In this document: positions 23,325 to 33,648 of the stretch, piece after piece | Layout of the letters: each line of letters opens with the position of its first letter | Numbering within the stretch: position 1 is the first letter of the stretch | Assembly (NCBI GenBank): GCA_963825255.1 | Contig: CAWGSF010000001.1 | Coordinates: 310,001 to 374,000 of the forward strand | DNA: 64,000 bases | Direction of reading: 5' to 3' | Origin: JAIBJN01 sp963825255 | GTDB taxonomy: Bacteria > Actinomycetota > Thermoleophilia > Gaiellales > Gaiellaceae | Notes under the pieces: model-generated | The model's database searches: none | The model's input: the letters and a program-made list of their open reading frames with translations, nothing else | Told to the model about the DNA's origin: nothing | Made by a program: the position numbers and the translations under genes

Positions 23325-24728
23325 GTGGACCAGCGCGCGACACCACTGGCCGACGCGGCCGCGGCCTTCCTGGCCGCCGAGATCACGCCGTTCACCACCC
23401 CCGGGCACAAGCGTGCGCCCCACCTCGTGGACGACGCGCTGCTGCTCGACCTGCCGCTCTCCTCCGGCGCGGACGACCTCCACATGCGCTCGGACGTCCT
23501 CGGCCAGGCCGAGCGCCTCGCCGCCGACCTCTGGGGCGCCGACCTCTGCCGCTTCTGCGCGAACGGCTCGACCCAGGGGAACCAGGCGCTCGCGCTCGCA
23601 CTCGGCCGCCCGGGCGATCGGGTGGTGACGTCGAGGAGCATGCACAAGTCGGTCCTGGCCGGGCTCGTCCTCTCCGGGCTCGAGCCGGTCTGGGTGAGGC
23701 CCGACGTCGACCCGGCCACGGGCCTGCCGTTGAGGCTGGCGCCGGAGCGCGTCGCCGCCGCGCTGGCGGAGAGCCCGGACGCCTGCGGCGTCTTCCTCGT
23801 CGAGCCGAGCTTTGTCGGCGTCCTCTCCGACGTCGCCGCCATCGCCGAGGTCGCCCACGGCGCGGGCGTCCCGCTGGTCGTCGACCAGGCCTGGGGCGCG
23901 CACTTCGGCTTCCATCCGGACGTGCCGCCGCACGCGCTCGCCGCCGGCGCCGACGGCTTCGTCGCCTCCGCCCACAAGACCCTCGCGGCGTTCACGCAGA
24001 CGGCGTACCTCGTGGCGCGCGGCGGCCGGCTCGACCTCGAGCGCCTCGACGAGGCCTTCGAGCTCCTCCACACGACGAGCCCCGCGGGGATGCTGCTCGC
24101 GAGCCTCGACCGGGCCCGGATGATGATGGCCACGCGCGGGGCGGAGCTTCTCGCCGAGACGGTGCGCCTTGCCGCCCTCGCCCGGGAGCGCCTGGCGGAG
24201 GTGGACGGCCTCGTCGTCGTCGACGCCGACGATCCGACGAAGATCCCACTCGCCCTCCCGGGGACAGGCGCCGACGGGCTCGAGGTGGAGGCCGACCTCT
24301 TCGCCCAGGGCATTCGCTTCGAGCTCGCCAACCGCGACACGCTCGTCCCGCTCCTGACGATCGGCGACACGGAGGCCGGCGTCGAGCTCCTCTGCGACGC
24401 CCTGGTTGCCTCGCTCGCCCGTCGCCGCGGCGAGCCGCGCCTCCCCGGCGGAGCCAGCGTCGTCTGGGACGTCGCGCCCGAGCCGGCCATGACCCCGCGG
24501 GAGGCGTTCTTCTCGCCCCGCGAGACAGTCCGGGCCGAGGACGCCGCGGGCCGGATCGCCGCCGAGATGGTGGCTCCCTACCCGCCCGGGATCCCCGCGA
24601 TCGCCCCGGGCGAGGTCGTCTCGGAGAGCCTCGTCGCCTCGCTCCGCGAAGCGGCAGATGCGGGGACGCGTCTGGCCTACTGCGCCGACCCGACGCTGGG
24701 CACGATCCAGGTCGTCGCGCGCTCCTGA
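23325..24728 (+). CDS. Orn/Lys/Arg decarboxylase family PLP enzyme
   Basis: The 467-residue protein is a fold-type I PLP enzyme of the group III decarboxylase family. It has FTTPGHKRAPHL near residue 23, CANGSTQGNQALALAL near residue 80, VVDQAWGAHFGFHP with the cofactor aspartate, and SAHKTLAAFTQTAYL whose lysine forms the Schiff base. The C-terminal domain carries APYPPGIPAIAPGE. It decarboxylates arginine, lysine or ornithine to a polyamine precursor; which one is not clear. The start is taken at GTG 23325, eight bases after TAGAAC, rather than at longer upstream frames that run into the repeat. Confidence 0.87.
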   Translation: MDQRATPLADAAAAFLAAEITPFTTPGHKRAPHLVDDALLLDLPLSSGADDLHMRSDVLGQAERLAADLWGADLCRFCANGSTQGNQALALALGRPGDRVVTSRSMHKSVLAGLVLSGLEPVWVRPDVDPATGLPLRLAPERVAAALAESPDACGVFLVEPSFVGVLSDVAAIAEVAHGAGVPLVVDQAWGAHFGFHPDVPPHALAAGADGFVASAHKTLAAFTQTAYLVARGGRLDLERLDEAFELLHTTSPAGMLLASLDRARMMMATRGAELLAETVRLAALARERLAEVDGLVVVDADDPTKIPLALPGTGADGLEVEADLFAQGIRFELANRDTLVPLLTIGDTEAGVELLCDALVASLARRRGEPRLPGGASVVWDVAPEPAMTPREAFFSPRETVRAEDAAGRIAAEMVAPYPPGIPAIAPGEVVSESLVASLREAADAGTRLAYCADPTLGTIQVVARS

Positions 24729-24756
24729 GCCCGCTCGGGCCGGGCCGCTGATCTGC

Positions 24757-24762
24757 TATAAG
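24757..24762 (+). promoter_or_regulatory. Possible -10 box of the dnaK operon
   Basis: TATAAG lies 56 bases before the dnaK ATG in an unusually AT-rich patch for this genome (24757-24780). No clear -35 box, CIRCE element or HAIR palindrome (CTTGAGT-N7-ACTCAAG) was found near it, although the operon encodes HspR. Confidence 0.35.
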
Positions 24763-24818
24763 AAGGCTTAGATTTTCTCAGCTCTGAAAGCTCCCGAAGG
24801 AAGCGAGGTCTTCAGCAC

Positions 24819-26732
24819 ATGGCACGAACCATCGGCATCGATCTCGGCACGACGAACTCGTGTGTCGCCGTGCTCGAGGGAGGCGAGCCGACCGTCGTCC
24901 CCAACGCGGAGGGCGGGCGGACGACCCCGTCGGTCGTCGCGTTCGCGAAGGACGGCCAGCGGCTCGTCGGCGCGCCCGCGAAGCGGCAGTCGGTCACGAA
25001 TCCCGAGAACACCATCTTCTCCATCAAGCGGTTCATGGGCCGGAAGTTCTCGGAGGTCTCCGAGGAGATGAAGATCGTCCCCTACGAGGTCGTCTCCGGC
25101 CCGAACGGGGACGTCCGCGTCAAGGCCGGCGGCAAAGAGTACGCGCCGCCGGAGATCTCGGCCATGATCCTCCAGAAGCTCAAGGCGGACGCCGAGGCCT
25201 TCCTCGGCGAGTCGATCACCGACGCGGTCGTCACCGTCCCCGCCTACTTCAACAACGCCCAGCGCGAGGCGACGAAGGACGCCGGCAAGATCGCCGGCCT
25301 CAACGTGCTCCGGATCATCAACGAGCCGACCGCGGCCTCGCTCGCCTATGGCCTCGACAAGGAGCACGACCAGACGATCCTCGTGTTCGACCTCGGCGGC
25401 GGGACGTTCGACGTCTCCGTCCTCGAGCTCGGCGAGGGCGTCTTCGAGGTGAAGGCGACGAACGGCGACAACCACCTGGGCGGCGACAACTTCGACAAGG
25501 CGGTCGTCGACTGGATGATCGCGGAGTTCAAGCGCGACCAGGGCATCGACCTCGGCCAGGACAAGATGGCCCTCCAGCGGCTCTACGAGGCGGCGGAGAA
25601 GGCGAAGATCGAGCTGTCGTCCACGACCTCGACGCAGATCAACCTGCCGTTCGTGACCGCGACGCCCGAAGGCCCGAAGCACCTCGACCTCCAGCTCACG
25701 CGCGCGAAGCTGAACGAGCTCACGCACGACCTGCTCGAGCGTACGGTCGCCCCGACCAAGCAGGCGCTCGCGGACGCCGGACTCACCGCCGAGAAGATCG
25801 ACCACGTCATCCTCGTCGGCGGCATGACCCGCATGCCGGCGGTGCAGGAGAAGGTCAAGAGCCTCGTCGGCAAGGACCCGCACAAGGGCGTCAACCCGGA
25901 CGAGGTCGTCGCCGTCGGCGCCGCCATCCAGGCGGGCGTGCTCCGGGGAGAGGTCAAGGACGTCCTCCTCCTCGACGTGACCCCGCTCTCGCTCGGGATC
26001 GAGACGAAGGGCGGCGTCGCCACGCCGCTCATCGAGCGGAACACGACCATCCCGACGAAGAAGTCGGAGACGTTCACGACGGCCGAGGACAACCAGCCCT
26101 CGGTCGAGATCCACGTGCTCCAGGGCGAGTCGGAGATGGCCGCGTTCAACAAGACCCTCGGCAAGTTCCAGCTCGTCGGCATCCCGCCGGCGCCCAGGGG
26201 CATGCCGCAGATCGAGGTCGCCTTCGACATCGACGCAAACGGCATCCTCGACGTCTCGGCGAAGGACCTCGGCACCGGGAACCAGCAGCAGATCCGGATC
26301 GAGGGCGGCTCCGGCCTCTCCGAGGAGGAGGTCGAGCGCATGGTCAAGGAAGCGGAGACCCACGCGGGCGAGGCGCACACGATGCGCGAGCTCGCCGAGG
26401 CCCGCAACCAGGCCGAGACGGCCGTCTACTCGACCGAGAAGAGCCTCGCCGAGCACCGCGAGTCGCTCGACGAGGAGACGGTCAAGACGATCGAGGAGCG
26501 GGTCGAGGCGCTCAAGGGCGTGATCGACGGCGAGGACGCCGCCGAGATCCGGGCCAAGACGGACGAGCTGATGCAGGCCGCACACCAGCTGGCCCAGGCC
26601 GTCTACCAGCAGGTGCAGGCGGAGCAGGCCTCCGCCCACGCCGCCGCCGGCGATGGTGGCGCCGACAACGACGACGAGGTCGTCGAGGAGGCCGACTACG
26701 AGGTGATCGACGAGGAAGCGAAGCAGTCCTGA
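24819..26732 (+). CDS. dnaK: Hsp70 chaperone DnaK
   Basis: The 637-residue chaperone has the full Hsp70 layout. The ATPase domain starts with IGIDLGTTNSCVAVLEGG and includes VTVPAYFNNAQREATK, IINEPTAASLAYG, FDLGGGTFDVSVLE and ILVGGMTRMPAVQ. The substrate-binding domain follows from about residue 385 (LLDVTPLSLGIETKGG), with a helical lid and the acidic tail ending EEADYEVIDEE. It refolds proteins with GrpE and DnaJ. Its stop overlaps the grpE start as TGATG, the first junction of a five-gene operon. Confidence 0.98.
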   Translation: MARTIGIDLGTTNSCVAVLEGGEPTVVPNAEGGRTTPSVVAFAKDGQRLVGAPAKRQSVTNPENTIFSIKRFMGRKFSEVSEEMKIVPYEVVSGPNGDVRVKAGGKEYAPPEISAMILQKLKADAEAFLGESITDAVVTVPAYFNNAQREATKDAGKIAGLNVLRIINEPTAASLAYGLDKEHDQTILVFDLGGGTFDVSVLELGEGVFEVKATNGDNHLGGDNFDKAVVDWMIAEFKRDQGIDLGQDKMALQRLYEAAEKAKIELSSTTSTQINLPFVTATPEGPKHLDLQLTRAKLNELTHDLLERTVAPTKQALADAGLTAEKIDHVILVGGMTRMPAVQEKVKSLVGKDPHKGVNPDEVVAVGAAIQAGVLRGEVKDVLLLDVTPLSLGIETKGGVATPLIERNTTIPTKKSETFTTAEDNQPSVEIHVLQGESEMAAFNKTLGKFQLVGIPPAPRGMPQIEVAFDIDANGILDVSAKDLGTGNQQQIRIEGGSGLSEEEVERMVKEAETHAGEAHTMRELAEARNQAETAVYSTEKSLAEHRESLDEETVKTIEERVEALKGVIDGEDAAEIRAKTDELMQAAHQLAQAVYQQVQAEQASAHAAAGDGGADNDDEVVEEADYEVIDEEAKQS

Positions 26733-27240
26733 TGGCCTCCTCCGAGGAGACGGAGCGCCCGGAGAAGGTGGAACGGGCGCTCGCAGAGCTCGAGGAGCGC
26801 ATCGCGCTCCTCGAGAAGGAACGCGACGAGTACCTCGCCGACCTGAGGCGGGTCGCAGCCGACTTCGACAACTACCGCAAGCGCGTCGCGCGGGACCAGC
26901 AGAGCCTGGTGTCGCGCGCGCACGAGCGGCTCGTGAAGGAGCTCCTGCCCGTGCTCGACGACCTCGAGCGCGCGCTCGTCGCGGCGGAGGAGCACGAGGA
27001 GGCGCGCCTCGAGGAGGGGGTTCAGCTCGTCCACCGCGAGCTCTCGGACGCGCTTCGCAAGGAGGGGCTCGTCGAGATCGAGACGGACGGCAGCTTCGAC
27101 CCGCACGTCCACGAGGCACTCCTGACGCAGCCTTCGGAGGCGGGCGACGGCGCCATCCTCCAGGTGATCCAGAAGGGCTACCGCCTGGGCGACCACATCC
27201 TGCGGCCGGCCCGCGTGGTCATCTCGCAGGGGGCGGCCGA

Positions 27241-27244
<4 letters not shown>
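26732..27244 (+). CDS. grpE: Nucleotide exchange factor GrpE
   Basis: The 170-residue protein has the long N-terminal coiled coil (EKVERALAELEERIALLEKE) and the GrpE core with FDNYRKRVARDQQ near residue 46. The signature FDPHVHEALLTQP ... VIQKGYRLGDHILRPARVVI lies in the C-terminal beta domain. It releases ADP from DnaK. ATG 26732 overlaps the dnaK stop, and its own stop overlaps dnaJ as GTGA, so the products are coupled in translation. Confidence 0.95.
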
Positions 27245-28332
<1,088 letters not shown>

Positions 28333-28333
28333 G

Positions 28334-28723
28334 ATGGAAGACCGCCCGCGCTACATGATCAGCATCGCCGCCGAGCTCGTCGGCATGCACCCGCAGACGC
28401 TCCGCATGTACGAGGCGAAGGGGCTCGTCCGCCCGGGGCGGACGCCAGGCAACACCCGGCTCTACTCGGACGCCGACCTCGAGCGCCTCCGCCTCATCCA
28501 GCGGCTCACCACGCAGCTCGGGCTCAACCTCGCCGGGGTGGAGAACGTCCTCCGGCTCGAGGACGAGCTCGCCCGCCTCCGCACGCGCGTCGAGCGCCTC
28601 GAGCGGGAGATACGCGACGAGGTCGCCAGGGTGCACCGGCAATACCGCCGCGAGATCGTCCTCTACCGCGATCCAGACAACACGCTCCCGCAGAAGCGAG
28701 GGACATGGACTTCAACAGGCTGA
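28334..28723 (+). CDS. hspR: MerR-family heat-shock repressor HspR
   Basis: The 129-residue protein has a MerR helix-turn-helix (ISIAAELVGMHPQTLRMYEA) and wing (GNTRLYSDADLERLRLIQRL) in the first 70 residues, then a coiled coil (LEDELARLRTRVERLEREI). Its place as fourth gene of dnaK-grpE-dnaJ-hspR identifies it as HspR, which in actinobacteria represses this operon, with DnaK as co-repressor. The sequence shows no classical HAIR operator upstream, so the operator may have diverged. Its end overlaps the clpB start by 19 bases. Confidence 0.93.
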   Translation: MEDRPRYMISIAAELVGMHPQTLRMYEAKGLVRPGRTPGNTRLYSDADLERLRLIQRLTTQLGLNLAGVENVLRLEDELARLRTRVERLEREIRDEVARVHRQYRREIVLYRDPDNTLPQKRGTWTSTG

Positions 28724-31185
28724 CAATCAAGTCGCAGGAAGCGGTCGGCGCCGCGCAGGAGCTCGCGCGCCGGGCCGGCAACCCCGAGATCTACCCGGAG
28801 CATCTCCTCCTGGCGCTCCTCGACCAGGAGCTGCCGCGCACGCTCGTCGAGCGCGCCGGCGCGTCGGTCGCCGACGTGCGCGCCCGCGCCGAGGCGGCGC
28901 TCTCGGCCAGGCCGGCGGTGCAGGGCTCGGCGCAGCAGCCGCGTGCTTCCGCGGCGTTCTCCGAGGCTCTCGACCGCGCCGAGGACGAGATGCGACGGCT
29001 CGAGGACGAGTTCGTCTCCACGGAGCACCTGCTGCTCGCGCTCGACGCCGTCCCACGCGACGCCCTCCTCGAGGCGCTGAAGGCGGTACGCGGCTCCCAG
29101 CGCGTCACCTCCCAGGATCCGGAGGGCTCCTACCAGGCGCTCGAGAAGTTCGGCCGCGACCTCACCGAGCTCGCCGAGCAGGGCAAGCTCGACCCGGTCA
29201 TCGGCCGTGACGAGGAGATCCGCCGCGTCATCCAGGTGCTCTCGCGCCGGACGAAGAACAACCCCGTGCTGATCGGCGACCCAGGCGTCGGGAAGACGGC
29301 GATCGTCGAGGGCCTCGCCCAGCGCATCGTCGCCGGCGACGTTCCGGAGGGGCTCAAGGGCAAGCGCGTGTGGGCGCTCGACATCGGCGCGCTCCTGGCC
29401 GGCTCGAAGTACCGCGGCGAGTTCGAGGAGCGGCTGAAGGCAGTGCTCACCGAGATCCAGGAGTCGGCGGGCGACATTATCCTCTTCATCGACGAGCTCC
29501 ACACGATCGTCGGGGCCGGCGCGGCCGAGGGCGCGGTCGACGCGGCAAACATGCTGAAGCCGATGCTCGCGCGGGGCGAGCTCCGCGCCGTCGGCGCGAC
29601 GACCCTCGACGAGTACCGCAAGCACATCGAGAAGGACGCCGCCCTGGAACGCCGCTTCCAGCCGATCTTCGTGGGCGAGCCTTCGGTCGCCGACACGATC
29701 GCGATCCTCCGCGGCCTCAAGGAGCGCTACGAGGCACACCACGGCGTCCGCATCCGGGATGCCACCCTCGTCGCCGCGGCGATCCTCTCCGACCGCTACA
29801 TCTCCGACCGCTATCTGCCCGACAAGGCCATCGACCTCGTCGACGAGGCCGCCTCGCGCCTGCGGATGGAGATCGACTCGTCGCCGCTGCCGCTCGACGA
29901 GGCCGAGCGCCGCGTCCGCCAGCTCGAGATCGAGCTGGCAGCCATGGGCAAGGAGTCCGGGGAGGTCCGCGAGCCCGTCGAGCGCGAGCTCGCCGACGCG
30001 AAGGCGCACCGCGACGAGCTCGCCGCCCGCTGGGCGAAGGAGAAGGAGCAGCTCGACCGTGTCAAGGAGATCACGCAGCGGATCGACGACCTGCGCATGG
30101 AGGCCGAGCGCGCCGAACGCTCCGGCGACCTGCAGCGGGTCGCCGAGATCCGCTACGGCGAGCTGCCCGATCTCGAGCGGGAGCTCGCCGAGCGCGAGGA
30201 GCAGGAGTTCGACCCGATGGTGAAGGAGGAGGTCGACGAGGACGACGTCGCCGCCGTGGTCGCGCGCTGGACGGGCATCCCCGTCGACCGCCTCCTCGAG
30301 GGCGAGACCGAGAAGCTCATCCACATGGAGGAGCGCCTCCACCGGCGGGTCATCGGCCAGGACGAGGCCGTCTCGGCCGTGGCCAATGCCCTCCGCCGCG
30401 CGCGCACCGGCCTCCAGGACCCGAACCGCCCCATCGGCTCGTTCATCTTCCTCGGCCCCACCGGCGTCGGGAAGACCGAGCTCGCCCGCGCCCTCGCCGA
30501 GTTCATGTTCGACGACGAGCGGGCCATCGTCCGGCTCGACATGTCCGAGTACCAGGAGCGGCACACGGTCGCGCGCCTGATCGGCGCGCCGCCCGGATAC
30601 GTCGGGTACGAGGAGGGCGGCCAGCTCACCGAGGCCGTCCGCCGCCGCCCGTACTCGGTCGTCCTCCTCGACGAGATCGAGAAGGCGCACGCGGAGGTCT
30701 TCGACGTCCTCCTCCAGATCCTCGACGACGGCCGCCTCACCGACGGCCACGGGCGCACCGTCGACTTCCGCAACACGGTCATCATCATGACCTCGAACAT
30801 CCGCTCGGCCGAGGCCCTCCCGGAGTTCTTCCGGCCTGAGTTCCTCAACCGCGTCGACGAGGTGGTCGAGTTCGACCGGCTGACCCGCGAGCAGCTCGGC
30901 GAGATCGTCGAGCTGCAGCTCGAGCGCCTCCGCGCGCGCCTCGCCGAGCGAGGGCTCACGCTCGAGCTGACCGACGGGGCGAAGGAGCACGTCGCCGAGG
31001 CCGGCTGGGACCCGACCTACGGTGCCCGGCCGCTCAAGCGGGCCCTCCAGCGCCTCGTCGAGAACCCGCTCGCGCTCAGGCTCCTGGAGGGCGAGTTCGC
31101 CGAGGGCGACACCGTCCGGGTCGACGTCCGCGACGGCGAGCTCGTCTTCGAGAAGGCGGCCGCGCCGGCGACCGCCACGGCGTGA
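28705..31185 (+). CDS. clpB: ATP-dependent disaggregase ClpB
   Basis: The 826-residue AAA+ chaperone has a Clp N-domain (residues 1-145), a first ATPase with GDPGVGKTAIVEG near residue 192, a coiled-coil middle domain at about 400-510 and a second ATPase with GPTGVGKTELARA near residue 586. The typical GAPPGYVGYEEGGQLTE and the C-terminal TYGARPLKRALQRLVENPLA are present. It extracts proteins from aggregates together with DnaK. The slightly short length (E. coli has about 857) reflects a compact middle domain and tail. It overlaps hspR and is last in the core heat-shock operon. Confidence 0.95.
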   Translation: MDFNRLTIKSQEAVGAAQELARRAGNPEIYPEHLLLALLDQELPRTLVERAGASVADVRARAEAALSARPAVQGSAQQPRASAAFSEALDRAEDEMRRLEDEFVSTEHLLLALDAVPRDALLEALKAVRGSQRVTSQDPEGSYQALEKFGRDLTELAEQGKLDPVIGRDEEIRRVIQVLSRRTKNNPVLIGDPGVGKTAIVEGLAQRIVAGDVPEGLKGKRVWALDIGALLAGSKYRGEFEERLKAVLTEIQESAGDIILFIDELHTIVGAGAAEGAVDAANMLKPMLARGELRAVGATTLDEYRKHIEKDAALERRFQPIFVGEPSVADTIAILRGLKERYEAHHGVRIRDATLVAAAILSDRYISDRYLPDKAIDLVDEAASRLRMEIDSSPLPLDEAERRVRQLEIELAAMGKESGEVREPVERELADAKAHRDELAARWAKEKEQLDRVKEITQRIDDLRMEAERAERSGDLQRVAEIRYGELPDLERELAEREEQEFDPMVKEEVDEDDVAAVVARWTGIPVDRLLEGETEKLIHMEERLHRRVIGQDEAVSAVANALRRARTGLQDPNRPIGSFIFLGPTGVGKTELARALAEFMFDDERAIVRLDMSEYQERHTVARLIGAPPGYVGYEEGGQLTEAVRRRPYSVVLLDEIEKAHAEVFDVLLQILDDGRLTDGHGRTVDFRNTVIIMTSNIRSAEALPEFFRPEFLNRVDEVVEFDRLTREQLGEIVELQLERLRARLAERGLTLELTDGAKEHVAEAGWDPTYGARPLKRALQRLVENPLALRLLEGEFAEGDTVRVDVRDGELVFEKAAAPATATA

Positions 31186-31938
31186 CCGCGACCCTGCTCA
31201 GCGACGGACGCGGCGGGCTCGCCCTCGATGCCCTCTTCGACGACGTCGAGCCCGCCGAGCTCGAAGCCGCCCTCGACGGCCCGCAGCCCGTAGACGTTCC
31301 GTACCACTGCCTGCTCGTCCGGACGGCGGAGGCGGTCGTCCTCGTCGACACCGGGCTCGGGTCGGCGGAGCACCCCTTCGGCGGGTCGGGAGGAGGCCTG
31401 TGGGGCGAGCTTGATCGCCTCGGAGTGACGCCGGAGGAGGTCGACGTCGTGGTCGTGACGCACGGCCACCTCGACCACATCGGCGGCCTCGCGCGCGACG
31501 GGGCGCCCGCGTTCCCGCGCGCCCGGTACGTGATGGCGCGGCTCGACTGGGAGCTCTGGATTTCGGAGGAGCGAGCTTGCGGAGATGTCGGTGCTCTCGG
31601 CCGGTCCGGCGCGGGAGCAGCTGCCGCCACTCGACGTCGCCGGCGTCGTCGACCTTCTCGACGGCGAGGCCGAGGTCGCTCCGGGGGCTCGCGTGCTCCC
31701 CGCGCCTGGGCACACGCCTGGCCACCTGGCCGTCGAGGTCGTCGGAGAGCTGCTCTATCTCACCGACTCCGTGCTCCACCCGCTCCACGCCGCCCGGCCG
31801 GAATGGGGACAAGGGCTCGACCGCGACCCCGAGGCGGCGATCGCAACCCGCCACGCCCTCCTCGCCCGCGCTGTCGAGAACGGCCTCCCGGTCGCCGCGG
31901 CGCACCTCGAAGGCGTCTACCGGGTCGAGCGCGGCTGA
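31182..31938 (+). CDS. MBL-fold metallohydrolase, interrupted by a +1 frameshift
   Basis: GTG 31182 overlaps the clpB stop as GTGA. The N-terminal frame holds LVDTGLGSAEHP and the metal motif VVTHGHLDHIGG near residue 88. At about 31572 an extra C breaks the frame after LWISEE; the next frame continues ELAEMSVLSAGPAREQ and holds LPAPGHTPGHLAVEV and YLTDSVLHPLH, supplying the remaining metal ligands. The stop is at 31938, giving about 251 residues after correction. It is a metallo-beta-lactamase-fold hydrolase of unknown substrate, perhaps a lactonase or thioesterase. The break is probably a sequence error. Confidence 0.78.
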
Positions 31939-31962
31939 CCCGGGCTTCCGGCTGAACGAGAT

Positions 31963-32338
31963 CTAGGGAACCGGGTCGAAGAACTCGGCCTTGCCGGTCT
32001 CCGGCGGGGCGCCGTAGATGAAGAGGACGAGCTCCTCGTCGCCCGCGTTGCGAAGCTGGAGGATCGTCCCCCGCTCGACGACGACGAGGCCACCGCGGGC
32101 GATCTCGTGCCGCTCGGGCGGCTCGCCCAGGTCGATCGTCAGGGTGCCCTCGAGGACGACGAAGACCTCCTCCTGCGCCAGGTCGCGATGCCGCTTCCCC
32201 TGCGCGCCGGGCGGGTACCGCCAGATGTTCGCGCGAGACGCCGACAGCGCGTCCGAGAGCGAGGCGATCGAGCGCGGGTCGTTCTCGGCCCGCGGGACGA
32301 ACTCGAGCCCAGTCCCGCTGGAAGATCGTGTAGCCCAC
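31963..32338 (-). CDS. Cupin-domain protein, frameshifted near its start
   Basis: On the minus strand a frame ending at 31963 encodes a cupin barrel: ANIWRYPPGAQGKRHRDLAQEEVFVVLEG carries the first motif in part (GKRHRD ... QEEVFVVLEG), and RNAGDEELVLFIYG the second. GTG 32338 (GYTIFQR) lies in another frame; one extra C in the CCC run at 32314-32316 would join them into about 124 residues. The function is unknown; such small cupins bind metals, sugars or act as isomerases. It is convergent with the MBL-fold gene. Confidence 0.65.
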
Positions 32339-32406
32339 CCGGCCGAGCCTACCGGAGGCGCTTCTCGAGGCGGACGCTTTCGCCGCGGATCTCCGTGCGC
32401 GCAGCC

Positions 32407-32412
32407 TAGAGT
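32407..32412 (+). promoter_or_regulatory. -10-like hexamer for the membrane-protein gene at 32421, leaderless spacing
   Basis: TAGAGT ends eight bases before GTG 32421 with no ribosome-binding site between. Confidence 0.45.
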
Positions 32413-32420
32413 CCCGCTGC

Positions 32421-33107
32421 GTGGTACCCGATCGCCCGCTCCGTCTCGGTGAGGTCTTCGCCGAGACGATCCATCTCTACGGCCGGCGCCGCCGGGCGGC
32501 GGTCGGCCTCGGGCTGATCGAGGCGGGAGCCTTCCTGCTCTCGCGAGTGGTCCCGGGGCTCGTCTCCGTCCTCGTGCTCGCGCTCGCCTTCACGGCGCTC
32601 TACGCGGCCGCCGCGCGGCTCGTCGCCGGCGATTCGTTCACGGCTGCCTGGCAGCACGTCGGGGGACGCGTCCCGGTCCTCGTCGTGCTCACGTTCGTCG
32701 TCGCGGTCCCGTTCGCGATCGCCGTCGGCTACCTCTTCCTGCTGGTGATCGCCGTGCTCTGGCTGGCGCTCTCAGGCTTCTCGATCCCCGTCGCGATGAT
32801 CGAGGAGCGGGACGACGTGCCCGGGTCGCTCGACCGGCTCGCGTACTCGCTCCACCGCTCGGTGATCCTCGCCCGGGCCGAGTACCTGCACGCGGCCGGG
32901 GTGGTGGCGGCGCTCGTCATCGTCTACCTCGTGCTCGGAACCCTCATCGGCCTGACGCTGATCGGCTTCGCCGACAACGGTGGAGTCGCCGCCGCCGCGC
33001 TCGTCCAGCTCGTCCTCGCGCCCTTCTTCTTCCTCGGCCTCGCCGTCCTCTACTACGAGCAGCGGGCACGGGCCGCTGTATCCTCGCGCGGCGGAGACCG
33101 CGAGTAG
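32421..33107 (+). CDS. Multi-pass membrane protein of unknown function
   Basis: The 228-residue protein starts with RPLRLGEVFAETIHLYGRR, a cytoplasmic stretch like that of actinobacterial DUF-type membrane proteins related to the glycerophosphodiester phosphodiesterase membrane domain. About five to six helices follow, among them VPGLVSVLVLALAFTALYAAA, VLVVLTFVVAVPFAIAVGYL and LVQLVLAPFFFLGLAVLYYE. No catalytic motif is visible. It precedes a GYD-domain gene by eight bases and may share its transcript. Confidence 0.65.
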   Translation: MVPDRPLRLGEVFAETIHLYGRRRRAAVGLGLIEAGAFLLSRVVPGLVSVLVLALAFTALYAAAARLVAGDSFTAAWQHVGGRVPVLVVLTFVVAVPFAIAVGYLFLLVIAVLWLALSGFSIPVAMIEERDDVPGSLDRLAYSLHRSVILARAEYLHAAGVVAALVIVYLVLGTLIGLTLIGFADNGGVAAAALVQLVLAPFFFLGLAVLYYEQRARAAVSSRGGDRE

Positions 33108-33115
33108 GAGGAGAG

Positions 33116-33403
33116 ATGCCGAAGTACCTGATGCTGTCGACGTTGAGCGACCAGGGCCTGCAGACGCTGCGCGCGAACCCGGACCGCCTGCGCGAGGTGA
33201 ACAAGGACGTCGAGGAGCTGGGGGCCAAGGTGCTCCACCAGTGGTTCGTCCTCGGCCCGCACGACTTCGTCAACATCGTCGAGGCCGAGAGCTCGTCGGT
33301 CATCGCCGAGGTCTCGATCGCCCTGGGCGCGCGCGGGAGCGTCCACACGCAGTCGTACGAGATGCTCGAGGTCGACGACCTCATGAAGCTCCTCGGCGCG
33401 TAG
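33116..33403 (+). CDS. GYD-domain protein
   Basis: The 95-residue protein matches the small GYD family in length and pattern: YLMLSTLSDQGLQTL at the N-terminus, then LGAKVLHQWFVLGPHDFVNIVEA, where GPHDF replaces the name-giving GxYD element. It has a ferredoxin-like dimeric alpha-beta barrel outline. ATG 33116 follows a clear AGGAGGAGAG site. No function is established for the family. Confidence 0.8.
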   Translation: MPKYLMLSTLSDQGLQTLRANPDRLREVNKDVEELGAKVLHQWFVLGPHDFVNIVEAESSSVIAEVSIALGARGSVHTQSYEMLEVDDLMKLLGA

Positions 33404-33416
33404 GGGCGCCGCCGGC

Positions 33417-33638
33417 GTGGAGGAGCCCACGCGCCTGCCGGACTGGCTCGCCGCCGAGGTCGCCTCCTGGCCGCAGGACGCCTGGGGCGCGCACCAGACG
33501 CGACTCCTCCTCCGCGACGGCCGCGTGCTCGAGCCGGTCGCGGTGCTCCCGAGCGGCGACATCGCAGGGTGGGGGCCCGCCGGAGATGCCGACTTCTCGA
33601 TCGACGACATCGTCGCCATCGAGCGGATCGACGAGTGA
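33417..33638 (+). CDS. Small conserved hypothetical protein
   Basis: The 73-residue soluble acidic protein starts at GTG 33417, 13 bases after the GYD gene. It has a pattern of short strands (TRLLLRDGRVLEPVAVLPSGDIAGW, DFSIDDIVAIERID) suggesting a small beta fold. No family was recognised. Codon use and spacing agree with a real gene co-transcribed with its upstream neighbours. Confidence 0.55.
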   Translation: MEEPTRLPDWLAAEVASWPQDAWGAHQTRLLLRDGRVLEPVAVLPSGDIAGWGPAGDADFSIDDIVAIERIDE

Positions 33639-33648
33639 CGCTTCGGCG

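Noticed and set aside
24729..24818. HAIR or CIRCE operator upstream of dnaK
   Set aside because: Neither CTTGAGT-N7-ACTCAAG nor TTAGCACTC-N9-GAGTGCTAA is present; only loose half-site resemblances were found.
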